Below, one piece after another: positions 16,241 to 25,372 of a stretch of DNA of 64,000 nucleotides. The first letter of the stretch is position 1, and each line of letters opens with the position of its first letter. The notes under the pieces were generated by a model that did no database searches, was not told where the DNA came from, and saw nothing but the letters and a program-made list of their open reading frames with translations. This DNA is from DATDFB01 sp035276475 (GTDB taxonomy: Bacteria > Acidobacteriota > Thermoanaerobaculia > Gp7-AA8). Made by a program: the position numbers and the translations under genes. The stretch spans positions 18,594-82,593 of the forward strand of contig DATELQ010000020.1 of the NCBI GenBank assembly GCA_035276475.1, given 5' to 3'.

Positions 16241-18249
16241 CTCTCGGGAGCGGAGCGTAGCACTTCGGCCACCCCCCACGCCTGCGCGGCGCAGCCGCGG
16301 GGGGTGTAGGGGGGCTCGGCGTCGAAGACTTCGCTGATCGTGCCGATGCAGGCGTCGGCGAGGTGCGGTTGGAAGCCGTCGAGGAAGCGCCGCGCGCCGG
16401 CGAGGTCTTTGGGGTGCACCTTGAGCCAGGCGTCGATGAACGGACCGATGAGCCAACTCCACACCGTCCCCTGATGGTAGGCCGCGTCGCGGGCGCGGAG
16501 GTCGCCGTCGTACTTCGGCTTGTAATCGGGATCGCTTCGGGCGAGCGAGCGGAGGCCGACGGGGGTGACGAGCTCGCGCTCGACGACGTCGACGACGTGC
16601 GCCCAGCGTGCTTCGTCGAGCACTGGGAAGTCGAGCGAGATCGAGAAGATCTGGTTCGGGCGCAGCGAGGTGTCGCCCAAGACGTCGTAGAGATACTGCC
16701 CATCCTTGTACCAGAAGTGCTCATTGAACGAGCGGCGGCAGCGGTCCGCCAACTCGTCGATGCGATGCGCGTTCGCTTCGTCGCCCTCCATCAACAGCAA
16801 CTGCTCGAGGATGCGCAGCGCGTTGTAGTAGAGCGCGTTGATCTCCACGGCCTTGCCGCGGCGCGGCGTGACCACCCAGCCGTCGACCTTCGCGTCCATC
16901 CAGGTGAGCTGGTAGCCCTCTTCGCCTTGCGACAAGAGGCCGTCGGCGGGATCGACGTGGATGTTGAACCTCGTGCCGCGCACGTGGTGGTCGACGATGT
17001 CGAGGAGGCGCGGGATCATGGCGCGCACGGTGGCGCGGTCCTGCGTCGCCGCGAGGTAGCGCCAGATGGCGTGGAAGAACCACAGGGTCGCGTCCGCGGT
17101 GTGATACAGCCCGGCGTGCTCCCCCTCGGGAAAGAGATTCGGGATCAGGCCGTCGCGGATGTACGACGCAAACGTGCGGAGGATGTTGCCGGCCTCGCGA
17201 TGGCGGCCGGTGACGAGCGTCAGCCCCTCCAGGCTGATCATCGTGTCGCGGCCCCAGTCGGTGAACCAGTGATAGCCGGCGATGACGGTGCGCGGCTCGT
17301 CGCCGGCGGCGCGGGCGCGCGCTTCGTCGGCGGCGCGCGCATGCGGATGGATGATGAATTGGTCGGCGGCGAGGACGAGCTGGTCGTCGCGCTTGGCGAT
17401 GGTGAGGAGCCGCAGGCGGCGGTCGTTCTCGGCGTTCCAGACATCGTCGAAGCGCAGAGCGCGGACGACGTCCCACGGCTCCACGGAGGCGATGAAGCCG
17501 GCGTCGTCGCCCGGCGAGAGCTCGAACTTCATCACGCCGGGGCTCCAAAGCGCCCCTTCGTGCTCGTAGCCGCGGCTGCGCTCGACGCGGTAGAGCACGT
17601 GATCGAACATCCGTTCGCTCCGCTCCAGATGCGCGTTGCGGCCGAAGAGCTTCAACTGGAGCTGCGGGTATTTGTTGCAGCCGTCGTCGAGGTCGAACTC
17701 GCCGTCGCCGCGCTCGCGGACGCTCCACGTCTTCGACACGTTCTCCGCAACGAGCCCTTCGTGCGGACGGAAATGCAGGGACGGGCGGAGCTGCAGCGTG
17801 AGCCCGGGCGGCCCTTCGAGCAAGCGATACGAGACGTACGTCGAGTTCTGCAGGTGCGGCATCACCATCCGCTTCTCGATGCGGATGCCGTTTTTCGAAT
17901 AGCGCCACACCGGAAGGCCGCGCTCGAGGACAAACTCCTCGAGGAAATCGGGCTCGGGCCAGTTGACCTCGCGTTTCCCATGCTCGTCGGCGCTCAGGCG
18001 GAAGCAGACGCCCGGGCCGCTCAGCACTTCCTCGAGGCGGTTGAACATCATCGTGCGGCCGAGCGGCGCGCGCAGCGCGGCGATGAGGATGCCGTGGAAG
18101 CGCCGCGACGACACGCCGCCGATGGTGCCGGAGGCATAGCCGCCCAAGGCATTGGTGATCAGCCACTCGCGGGTGATGAGATGCTCGGTCGCGTCGCCGC
18201 GGTGCCAGCCGGGCTGAATCGGAGTTGCCGTGGTCTGCTGTGTGGGCAT
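16219..18249 (-). CDS. Glycogen debranching enzyme, GH133 amylo-alpha-1,6-glucosidase
   Basis: The 676-residue protein has an N-terminal beta-sandwich domain (NALGGYASGT, SSRRFHG). A C-terminal (alpha/alpha)6 barrel follows, with WFTDWGRDTMISLEG, TWMDAKVDGWVVTPRRGKAVE and HQGTVWSWLIGPF. The GRDT Asp and the MDA Asp are the probable catalytic acids of bacterial GDE_C proteins. It would remove alpha-1,6-linked glucose stubs from glycogen in the cytoplasm. The last residues are encoded by an inverted repeat. No other glycogen genes are adjacent. Confidence 0.93.
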   Translation of the reverse strand: MPTQQTTATPIQPGWHRGDATEHLITREWLITNALGGYASGTIGGVSSRRFHGILIAALRAPLGRTMMFNRLEEVLSGPGVCFRLSADEHGKREVNWPEPDFLEEFVLERGLPVWRYSKNGIRIEKRMVMPHLQNSTYVSYRLLEGPPGLTLQLRPSLHFRPHEGLVAENVSKTWSVRERGDGEFDLDDGCNKYPQLQLKLFGRNAHLERSERMFDHVLYRVERSRGYEHEGALWSPGVMKFELSPGDDAGFIASVEPWDVVRALRFDDVWNAENDRRLRLLTIAKRDDQLVLAADQFIIHPHARAADEARARAAGDEPRTVIAGYHWFTDWGRDTMISLEGLTLVTGRHREAGNILRTFASYIRDGLIPNLFPEGEHAGLYHTADATLWFFHAIWRYLAATQDRATVRAMIPRLLDIVDHHVRGTRFNIHVDPADGLLSQGEEGYQLTWMDAKVDGWVVTPRRGKAVEINALYYNALRILEQLLLMEGDEANAHRIDELADRCRRSFNEHFWYKDGQYLYDVLGDTSLRPNQIFSISLDFPVLDEARWAHVVDVVERELVTPVGLRSLARSDPDYKPKYDGDLRARDAAYHQGTVWSWLIGPFIDAWLKVHPKDLAGARRFLDGFQPHLADACIGTISEVFDAEPPYTPRGCAAQAWGVAEVLRSAPERGSGLDF

Positions 18250-18391
18250 CAGGCGCGATGCGTGCTGAACTTATGCCTGCGCGGCGCGAGTTGGGCGCCG
18301 TCCCTCCGACACGAAATGGGCGTTCGAGTCTGAAACGCGTCGGGCGAGTTTCTGGATGGAAGGACGGCGCCGCGTCCGGAATATAACACCC

Positions 18392-19675
18392 CTACCGTAA
18401 CAGCTCCATCACAGCGAGCGACATCGCCTTCACCGCGCCGCGCAGCGTCGGCTCCGGCACCGGCGCGAACTGCGACGAGTGCAGCGACGGCAACCGCTGC
18501 CCCGACGCAATGCGCGCGGGATCGACCGCGCCGACGTTGAGCATCGTCGTCGGAATCTTGCCGCCGAGGCCGAAGCGGCCGAAGTCTTCGCTCACCATCA
18601 GCGGATCGATCTTCAGCACGCTCTTCTCCCCCATCCCCGCCGTCAGCGCCTTGGCCACGCGCTCCGTCAGCGCGGGGTCGTTGTACGTCGCGTCGACCGA
18701 CTCCCCTTTCAGCACTTCGACGACCGGCATGCGGTCTTTCGGTACACCGGCCGCCATGGCCACGCCGTTGGCGATGCGCTCGATCGACGCCAGCACGCGC
18801 TGCCGCACCTCCGGCTTGTACGTGCGCACGGTCATGAAGAGCTGCACTTCGTCGGGGATGACGTTGCGCTTCGTGCCGCCATGGATGGAGCCGACAGTGA
18901 CGACGGCGGGATCGAGCGGCGAGTCTTCGCGGCTGACGATGGTCTGCAAGGCGTTGATGAACTGCGCGGCCATGACGACCGGATCCTTCGTCGACTGCGG
19001 CGATGCGCCGTGCCCGCCGAGGCCGCGGATCGTGACGTTCACGGAGTCGGCGCTGGCCATGAAGTAGCCGGGGAAGTAGCCGATGACGCCGGCCGGCAGC
19101 CCGGCGTGGTCGTGAACGGCGATGGCGAAGTTCGGCGTTCCGAACCGCGAGTACAGGTCATCCTTCAGCATGGCCTCGGCGCCTTTGACGACCTCCTCCG
19201 CCGGCTGCCCGACGAGCATCACCGTGCCGTGCCACTTGCTCTTCATCTGCGCCAGCACCTTCGCGGTGCCGAGGAGCGTGGTGATGTGGATGTCGTGCCC
19301 GCACGCGTGCATGACGCCGGCGTTTTTGCTCGCGTACGCGAGGCCGGTCTGCTCGGTGACGGGGAGGGCGTCCATGTCGCTGCGCACCAGCACCGTCGGG
19401 CCGTTGCCGTTCTTCATCACCGCGACGACGCCGTAGCACGTCGCATTCGCCTCATCGTATTTGCCGACCTTCTCGTCGACCGTGTAGCCGAGGGAGCGGA
19501 GCTGCGAGGCCACGAACGCGGAGGTCTTCGCCTCCTGCATCGACAGCTCGGGCGTGGCGTGGAGCTGTTGATACGTGGCGAGGAGGGACGACATCTCGGC
19601 GTCGACGAGTTGATCGAGCGATTGCGCGGAGAGCGGCGCGGCGGCGAGAAGGAGCGCGAGGAAGAAGCGTTTCAT
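18392..19675 (-). CDS. Secreted M20-family amidohydrolase (carboxypeptidase/aminoacylase type)
   Basis: This is a protein of about 427 residues with a signal peptide (MKRFFLALLLAAAPLSAQ). The M20D/HipO layout follows: DMDALPV, HACGHDIHIT, GQPAEE and a small dimerisation domain with GHGASPQ. The Cys-Gly-His and Glu-Glu residues bind the metals. Family members hydrolyse N-acyl or N-benzoyl amino acids or short peptides. ATG 19675 is chosen over 19711 because it begins the signal peptide directly. The 142-bp gap before the next gene holds only a weak, widely spaced 10-bp complement. Confidence 0.92.
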   Translation of the reverse strand: MKRFFLALLLAAAPLSAQSLDQLVDAEMSSLLATYQQLHATPELSMQEAKTSAFVASQLRSLGYTVDEKVGKYDEANATCYGVVAVMKNGNGPTVLVRSDMDALPVTEQTGLAYASKNAGVMHACGHDIHITTLLGTAKVLAQMKSKWHGTVMLVGQPAEEVVKGAEAMLKDDLYSRFGTPNFAIAVHDHAGLPAGVIGYFPGYFMASADSVNVTIRGLGGHGASPQSTKDPVVMAAQFINALQTIVSREDSPLDPAVVTVGSIHGGTKRNVIPDEVQLFMTVRTYKPEVRQRVLASIERIANGVAMAAGVPKDRMPVVEVLKGESVDATYNDPALTERVAKALTAGMGEKSVLKIDPLMVSEDFGRFGLGGKIPTTMLNVGAVDPARIASGQRLPSLHSSQFAPVPEPTLRGAVKAMSLAVMELLR

Positions 19676-19728
19676 GGCGGCGCGAAGCTTAGCAGGCCGT
19701 CGCGCCGCCATGACCCGCGTGAGTCAGG

Positions 19729-20331
19729 TCACTTGCCGTAGAGGTCCTTGCGGCCGTTGATGTCGTCCGTCGCGAGCGAGCGCGGGCTGAAGTCGCACGC
19801 GGCGACGGAGGGATACATCGTCGCGCCGGCGACGCTGGAGTGCCCGAGGCCGATGATGTGGCCGGTCTCGTGCGTCATGATGCCGTCGATGTCGTATTCG
19901 CCGCTGCAGCCGTCGGGCTCGCGCGACGACGTGTAGTCGAACCTCTGGTTCGTGTAGACGTCGGCGTCATCAATGTAGTAGCTGCTGCCTTCCTGGTGGT
20001 AGTAGCCGGTGAGCGTCGCGGCCAGGCAACTGCCGGTGCAGATGTTGCCGTTGGTGTGCAGCATGATGATCGGCGGCGGCGTGCCGCGCACGGCGGACGA
20101 CGAGGTCGAGCTGGAGCTGATGATGTTCCACGCCTTGATCGCGCCGACGACGGCGGTCACGCCGCGATCGCTGTCGGTGATCGTAGAGTTGCGGGTGTTG
20201 TTGACCTGGACGGTGATCGGCGTCGACTTCCATCTGCGCCGCGGCGAGAGGATCGTGTAGGCCAGCACGGGCGAGGCGGAAGCGCAGACGATGAGCGCGA
20301 CGAAGCCGAGAACGAATGTCTGTTTTTTCAT
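19729..20331 (-). CDS. Secreted matrixin-like zinc metalloprotease
   Basis: The 200-residue protein has a signal peptide and then one metzincin domain. The zinc site is HETGHIIGLGH, and a Met-turn follows (ATMYP), as in matrixins (M10). Four cysteines may form disulfides. There is no obvious propeptide cysteine switch, so it may be secreted active or be kept inhibited by a partner. AGGAGG stands 6 nt before ATG 20331 and touches ATG 20337, which favours 20331. The upstream gene probably belongs to the same operon. Confidence 0.9.
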   Translation of the reverse strand: MKKQTFVLGFVALIVCASASPVLAYTILSPRRRWKSTPITVQVNNTRNSTITDSDRGVTAVVGAIKAWNIISSSSTSSSAVRGTPPPIIMLHTNGNICTGSCLAATLTGYYHQEGSSYYIDDADVYTNQRFDYTSSREPDGCSGEYDIDGIMTHETGHIIGLGHSSVAGATMYPSVAACDFSPRSLATDDINGRKDLYGK

Positions 20332-20349
20332 CGTCATCCTCCTCGTTCC

Positions 20350-20922
20350 TTAGTAGCGGCGGTCGACGGGGCGGCCTTCGCGCGCGGCGGCGGCCATGTC
20401 TTCGAACTCTTTCATTTCCATGAGCGGCCGCGGCTGCATCCGCGGATGACCGCCTTCGAGGCGCTCGTCGCCCTGCTTGACCGGGTCTTCGCTCAGCGTC
20501 TCGATGCCGCGCGGCCCCGATCCCTTCTGCACGAGGTACTTGCCCTGGTTGTAGGCGTGGATGCGCCAGTCGTCGCTGTCGTCCCACTTCGTCAGCATGA
20601 GGACGACCTGCTCGCCTTCGCGAAGCTCGGGGAAGCCGATGGCCTGCTGGGTGTAGCCGCCCACGGTGCCGCCGGCCTCGCGGACCATGAGAACGTCCGG
20701 ACCGGTGGTCTCGCCGATGTAGCGCTGCACGCGGACGGTGGCGTAGCTGAAGATGGTGTCGTGGGCGTCGTTCCACGCGCTGTAGACACCAACGACCTGG
20801 CCGCGGACGATGAGGGTGGCCTCGCGGGCGACCTGGTCAAACGGCAACTGGATGAACTGCGACGCGGAGAGCGGAACCGAGGCGGCCAGAAGCACGAGAA
20901 CGGGCATGAGTCTACGTAGCAT
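20350..20922 (-). CDS. Secreted protein of unknown function paired with the matrixin-like protease
   Basis: The 190-residue protein has a signal peptide (about 1-20), then a beta-rich domain of about 110 residues (VRGQVVGVYSAW, VQRYIGETTG) and a charged, low-complexity tail. It looks OB-fold-like, but I cannot name the family. AGGAGG lies 7 nt before the ATG, a stronger ribosome site than most here. Only 18 nt separate it from the protease, so co-expression is likely. A role as inhibitor or substrate partner is inference. Confidence 0.72.
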   Translation of the reverse strand: MLRRLMPVLVLLAASVPLSASQFIQLPFDQVAREATLIVRGQVVGVYSAWNDAHDTIFSYATVRVQRYIGETTGPDVLMVREAGGTVGGYTQQAIGFPELREGEQVVLMLTKWDDSDDWRIHAYNQGKYLVQKGSGPRGIETLSEDPVKQGDERLEGGHPRMQPRPLMEMKEFEDMAAAAREGRPVDRRY

Positions 20923-21096
20923 TCAATTTCCTCCTCTTGACGATATGGCCGCGCATATGTCCGAAAATCGGACCAAATGCCTCGTTTTCGTAAGGTGCTG
21001 ATTCTGCGCAGCTTCGGCGTTAGGGCTCCGCGCGGAAATAGATCATGATTTGCGCCCGAGGCGCTGAGTTTGACCCGGCTGCGGATCAGAAACCGC

Positions 21097-23367
21097 TCAC
21101 GCCTGCGCGGCCGACTCGCCCCTTAGCTCTGACGCCAGCGCCACCTGGTTCTTCCCGTTCTTCTTCGCGAAGTAGAGCGCGGCGTCGGCGCGGGAGATCA
21201 CATCCGTGCTCGTCGCGCCGTCGTGCGGGTAGACGGCCACGCCGACGCTGATCGTCACGTGCAGCATCCGGTCGATCTGGGCGATCGGGAACTCGCGGCG
21301 CTCGATCAACTCGCGCATGCGGTTGGCGGCGTCCTTGGCGGAGCTCTGCGGCGTGTCGGGGAAGATGATGGCGAACTCCTCGCCGCCGTAGCGCGCCACG
21401 ACGTCGCTCTCGCGCGCGTTCGTCATCAGCTCCTCGACGAGGCCTTTCAAAATCTCGTCGCCGACGGGGTGCCCGAACGTGTCGTTCACGCGCTTGAAGT
21501 TGTCGATGTCGAGGATCGCCAGGGCGAAGTCGTGGCCGCTGCGGGCGTGGCGGTTCACTTCCTTCGACAGCGCTTCCTGGAAGAAGCGGTGGTTGTACGC
21601 GGGCGTCAGGCCGTCGATGAACGTCAGGCGGCGGATCTCCTCGTACTGCTGCGCCGACTGCATGGCCGTCACCGCCTGCGCGGCGAAGATCTCGAGCGTC
21701 TGCACCTTCTCGATCGTCGGCACGCGCCGGTCGTGCGGATCGCGCACGGAGAGGTAGCCGACCATCTGGTCGCCGCTCATCAGCGGCACGAGCAACAGAT
21801 CGTTCTCGTGCCACTCATCCGGCCGGTGCGACACGTCCTCGGGGCGCACGAACACGCCGTGCTCGCTCTGCCGCAGCGCCGTGTGCGAGACGAAGAAGGA
21901 GTTCGAGACGCGAAACTCCTGGTTGAAGAACGGCGTGATCTCCGACGACGACACGCGCTTTTTCCGCATCTCGTGCCACACCTCGTCCATGCCGGCGTGG
22001 GCGCGGCGCTCGAACTCGTCGCGCTTGGCGTCGTAGATCGCGAAGACCACGCCGTCGAAGCCGAGGGCGTGGCGGACGGCTTGGGCGATCCGGGTGAGCA
22101 TGGCGTCGAGGTCGAACGAGCCGATGAGACTGTTCGCCGTCTCCAGAATCGTCGCCGTCGTCGCCGCCTGCGCCTCGAGCTGCGAGGTCTTCTCCCCCAT
22201 CTCGCGCCGCAGCAGTTGGTCCTGCAGCGAGAGCGCGGTCTGATTGACGAGGAGCGTGAGGAAGTCGAGGCTTCCGCTCTTCAGGATCGAGGCGTCCTCG
22301 GTTTCGTACATCAGCACGCCGTAAATGACCTCGGCGGTCTGGATGCCGATGAGCACCTGAATGGCCCGCCCCTCAGAGAGCGGGAACTTACGCATCTCGT
22401 TCTGGAACACGAACGCGCGGCTCGGCGCCGACTGCGCGAGCCCGCGCTCGTCGACCCAGCGGAGGATGTCCTGATCGGTCGGCAGGCAGTCGCCGTGGCG
22501 GTAGACCGTGCCGGGAACGTCGGGGTTCGCTTCCCACGTTACGATCGCGCAGGCCTTGAGCTTCGCCAGTTGCCCCAGCAGCGCGACCATGCGCCGCAGC
22601 GTTTCCTGGTCGCCGTCGGCGACGAGGATCTTCGTCGCGCTCTCGGCGAGGATCGAGAGCTCGCGGTTGCGGCGGACGAGCTCCGCGTTGCGGCGCCCGG
22701 CGTCGACTTCGTTGCGCAGCGCGTACGCGACGATGAGCACCGGCACGAAGGCGATGGCGAATCCGACGAGGCCGAAGACGCGATAGGCCATGACCTCGGC
22801 GACGACGATGGGCGTGACGACGAGGAGCACGCGCGCTTCACTCATGAGGATGCGCCGGACGTCGATGGCGTCGGCGCGGCCCTGCAGGTAGAGCTTCGCG
22901 GCGGTGAACCCGAGGTACGCGAGGAGATAGCCGACGAGGAGAAGGACGTAGCCGGAGACCTTCGCCATCATCGGCGCGGTGGCGGCGACGGCAGAGGTGT
23001 AGAGCAGCGCCACGACGTAGTACGACAGCGCGAGCTCCGCGGCGTCGGAGAGCGAGCGGAGGCGGAAGCGCCGCGCGGCGATGTCTTCGTAGAGGTTGTA
23101 GATCACCGCGCCGACGAAGACCGCCACGAGCGCGACGGCGGGGTCGTGCAGCAGCAGGATCGCCGCGAGCGCCACGGCGGCCTCGAAGCCGATCGAGGTC
23201 TCGTCGGTCTGCACGCGCAGGAACGAGGCGATGGCCACGAGCGCGGCGAACGACGCCGCGGCCTCCGCGAACGTCGGCGGGCGCGTGAGCGCGGTCGCCG
23301 TGACGACGGCGAGCGCGATGAGCGTCGTCACGATCGCGTAGGCGCGAAAAAGGAATGGGCGCGGCAC
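21097..23367 (-). CDS. Membrane GAF-GGDEF diguanylate cyclase
   Basis: This is a protein of about 756 residues. An N-terminal membrane domain of about 6-7 helices spans roughly 1-215, two GAF-like domains span about 235-395 and 415-580, and a GGDEF domain is C-terminal. The catalytic motif is GGEEF. The inhibitory I-site RESD lies five residues before it, so product feedback is expected. It should make c-di-GMP. The TTG at 23379 lies partly within a perfect TATAAT, so GTG 23367, 11 nt after that element, is preferred. Confidence 0.92.
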   Translation of the reverse strand: MPRPFLFRAYAIVTTLIALAVVTATALTRPPTFAEAAASFAALVAIASFLRVQTDETSIGFEAAVALAAILLLHDPAVALVAVFVGAVIYNLYEDIAARRFRLRSLSDAAELALSYYVVALLYTSAVAATAPMMAKVSGYVLLLVGYLLAYLGFTAAKLYLQGRADAIDVRRILMSEARVLLVVTPIVVAEVMAYRVFGLVGFAIAFVPVLIVAYALRNEVDAGRRNAELVRRNRELSILAESATKILVADGDQETLRRMVALLGQLAKLKACAIVTWEANPDVPGTVYRHGDCLPTDQDILRWVDERGLAQSAPSRAFVFQNEMRKFPLSEGRAIQVLIGIQTAEVIYGVLMYETEDASILKSGSLDFLTLLVNQTALSLQDQLLRREMGEKTSQLEAQAATTATILETANSLIGSFDLDAMLTRIAQAVRHALGFDGVVFAIYDAKRDEFERRAHAGMDEVWHEMRKKRVSSSEITPFFNQEFRVSNSFFVSHTALRQSEHGVFVRPEDVSHRPDEWHENDLLLVPLMSGDQMVGYLSVRDPHDRRVPTIEKVQTLEIFAAQAVTAMQSAQQYEEIRRLTFIDGLTPAYNHRFFQEALSKEVNRHARSGHDFALAILDIDNFKRVNDTFGHPVGDEILKGLVEELMTNARESDVVARYGGEEFAIIFPDTPQSSAKDAANRMRELIERREFPIAQIDRMLHVTISVGVAVYPHDGATSTDVISRADAALYFAKKNGKNQVALASELRGESAAQA

Positions 23368-23378
23368 GGAGAACGACA

Positions 23379-23384
23379 ATTATA
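23379..23384 (-). promoter_or_regulatory. Consensus -10 element TATAAT before the GGDEF gene
   Basis: On the minus strand TATAAT (6 of 6) lies 11 nt upstream of GTG 23367 and overlaps the alternative TTG start, which would then be untranscribed. The -35 region is poor. Confidence 0.5.
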
Positions 23385-23450
23385 GGTCCTGTACTGCCAG
23401 TCATTTGTGAGAGATCGCACCGTTTGGCGTGATGTAAACGGTTACTACGG

Positions 23451-23456
23451 CATAAT
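23451..23456 (+). promoter_or_regulatory. Putative -10 element of gatB
   Basis: CATAAT (5 of 6) ends 8 nt before the gatB ATG, again giving a leaderless layout. The divergent GGDEF promoter lies 67 bp away. Confidence 0.45.
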
Positions 23457-23464
23457 CGCGCCCG

Positions 23465-24832
23465 ATGGCCAACTGGGAAGTCGTCATCGGCCTGGAGGTG
23501 CACGCGCGCCTGCTTACGGCCACGAAGATCTTCTGCGGCTGCGCCACGGCGTTCGGCGCTCCGCCGAACACGAACGTCTGCCCTGTTTGCCTCGGCTATC
23601 CGGGCGCGTTGCCGGTGCTGAACCGGCACGCCGTGGAGCTCGCGGCGCGCGCGGCGCTGGCGACGGAGTGCGAGGTCCACGAGCAGTCGGTCTTCGCGCG
23701 CAAGAACTACTTCTACCCCGACCTGCCGAAGGGCTACCAGATCTCGCAGTTCGACAAGCCGCTGGCGACCGGCGGCCGCATCGGCGACGTGCGCATCCGG
23801 CGCATCCACATGGAAGAGGATGCGGGGAAGTCGATCCACCACGGCGACGTCTCGTGGGTCGATCTCAACCGCGCCGGCGTGCCGCTCGTGGAGATCGTGT
23901 CGGAGCCCGACGTCCGCTCGGCCGAGCACGCGACGCAGTACCTCACCCGGCTGCGCCAGATCCTGATGTACACGGAGGTCTGCGACGGGAACATGGAGGA
24001 AGGGTCGCTTCGCTGCGACGCCAACGTCTCCGTGCGCCGCGCCGGCGAGGAGCTCGGGACGCGGACGGAGATCAAGAATCTGAACTCGTTCCGCTTTCTC
24101 CGCGCGGCGGTGGAGTTCGAAGTGGCGCGGCAGATCGGCGTGCTCGAAGGAGGCGGCACGATCGATCAAGAGACGCGGCTGTTTGATCCGGCGAGCGGCG
24201 AGACGCGGGTGATGCGCTCGAAGGAAGAGGCGCACGACTACCGCTACTTCCCCGACCCGGATCTGCTGACGCTCGCGGTACCACGGGAGCTCGTTGCGCA
24301 GACGCTCCCGGAGCTGCCGCATCAGCGCGCGGCGCGCTATCAGCGCGATTTCGAATTGTCGGAGAAGGACGCGGAGGTCCTCGTCACCACGCGCGAGCTG
24401 GCGGAGTACTTCGAGGCGGCCATCGTCGCCGCCGGCAACGCGCGCGCCGCGGCGAACTGGGTGCGCAACGAGGTGCTGCGCGTCTGGGATGACTCCAAGG
24501 TGACGCCCGAAATGCTCGGACGACTCATTCGGCTGATCGACAGCGGCACGATCGGCGGCAAAGCAGCGAAGGAGATCTTCGACGACATGGCCGCCACGGG
24601 CGATGCGCCCGAGGCGATCGTGGAGCGCAAAGGCCTCGGACAGATCAGCGACGCCGGCGCGATCCGCGAGGCCGCGCTGCGCGTCATCGAGCGCAACGCC
24701 GCGCAGGTCGAGCAGTACCGCGGCGGAAAGGCGCAGGTCTTCGGCTTCCTGGTCGGACAATTGATGAAGGAGACGCGCGGGAAGGCGAAGGCGGATCTGG
24801 CGAACGAGATTTTGCGCGAGCTACTGGATTAA
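23465..24832 (+). CDS. gatB: Aspartyl/glutamyl-tRNA amidotransferase subunit B
   Basis: The 455-residue protein starts with the GatB signature (WEVVIGLEVHA). The zinc cysteines are C24/C26 and C39/C42 (CGCATAF, CPVCLGYPG). Other family motifs include ARKNYFYPDLPKGYQISQ, MEEDAGK, DFNR-like DLNRAGVPLVE and HDYRYFPDPD. A YqeY-like tail closes the protein. GatB acts with GatA and GatC to amidate mischarged Glu-tRNA(Gln) or Asp-tRNA(Asn). gatA and gatC are not in the window. The 3' end overlaps the convergent cyclophilin gene by 12 nt. Confidence 0.97.
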   Translation: MANWEVVIGLEVHARLLTATKIFCGCATAFGAPPNTNVCPVCLGYPGALPVLNRHAVELAARAALATECEVHEQSVFARKNYFYPDLPKGYQISQFDKPLATGGRIGDVRIRRIHMEEDAGKSIHHGDVSWVDLNRAGVPLVEIVSEPDVRSAEHATQYLTRLRQILMYTEVCDGNMEEGSLRCDANVSVRRAGEELGTRTEIKNLNSFRFLRAAVEFEVARQIGVLEGGGTIDQETRLFDPASGETRVMRSKEEAHDYRYFPDPDLLTLAVPRELVAQTLPELPHQRAARYQRDFELSEKDAEVLVTTRELAEYFEAAIVAAGNARAAANWVRNEVLRVWDDSKVTPEMLGRLIRLIDSGTIGGKAAKEIFDDMAATGDAPEAIVERKGLGQISDAGAIREAALRVIERNAAQVEQYRGGKAQVFGFLVGQLMKETRGKAKADLANEILRELLD

Positions 24833-25372
24833 TCGCGCGCGGATGATCCGGTCGAGCTTCGGATAGTGCGCGTCGAGGTACGCGTTGCCGCCGCGCAAGA
24901 GCGGCTCCTGCTTTCCGCCGCGCATGCCGCCGCCTGCCTCCTCACCGTAGCCGTCGTAGAGGCGGTCGACGACGTCCATGCCCGACACGACGCGGCCGAA
25001 CGGCGCGAAGCCGTCGCCGTCGAGCCGCGTGTTGTCGGCGAGATTGATGTAGACCTGCGTAAGGCGTGTATTCGGCCCCGTCATCGCGAACGCGATCGTG
25101 CCGCGCACGTTCGACTGCTTCACCGGGTCATCCTCGATCGGCTTCCAGCGCGCGTTCAACGCGGGATCGCCGGCGATGCCGAACTGCGCGATGAAGCCGC
25201 GGCGCACGCGAAAGACGCGCGAGTCGTCGAAGAAACCGGAGCGCACGAGCTCTTGGAAGCGATCGGCACCGCGCGGCGCCCAGGCGCGGTGCACCTCCAC
25301 GACGAACGAGCCTTGCGTCGTGTCGATCTGCACGCGGTACGTCGCCAGCGCGAAGAGCAGCGCAGCGATCAT
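24821..25372 (-). CDS. Cyclophilin-type peptidyl-prolyl cis-trans isomerase
   Basis: The 183-residue protein has the cyclophilin core motifs FFDDSRVFRVRRGFIAQFG, IAFAMTG and FAPFGRVVSGMDVVDRLYDGYGE. The catalytic Arg of the F-x-R-V-x-x-G-F segment is present. The short hydrophobic N-terminus (MIAALLFALA) may be a signal or anchor, so secretion is possible. It overlaps the start region of the upstream gene's stop by 4 nt (25369-25372), suggesting an operon. Confidence 0.92.
   Translation of the reverse strand: MIAALLFALATYRVQIDTTQGSFVVEVHRAWAPRGADRFQELVRSGFFDDSRVFRVRRGFIAQFGIAGDPALNARWKPIEDDPVKQSNVRGTIAFAMTGPNTRLTQVYINLADNTRLDGDGFAPFGRVVSGMDVVDRLYDGYGEEAGGGMRGGKQEPLLRGGNAYLDAHYPKLDRIIRARLIQ

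Noticed and set aside
16363..18333. Long plus-strand frame opposite the debranching enzyme
   Set aside because: No domain pattern; mirror of the GH133 coding sequence.
18294..18371. 10-bp complementary segments in the gap before the debranching-enzyme gene
   Set aside because: Arms are 58 nt apart and lie in an intergenic stretch without a T-run; too weak for a terminator.
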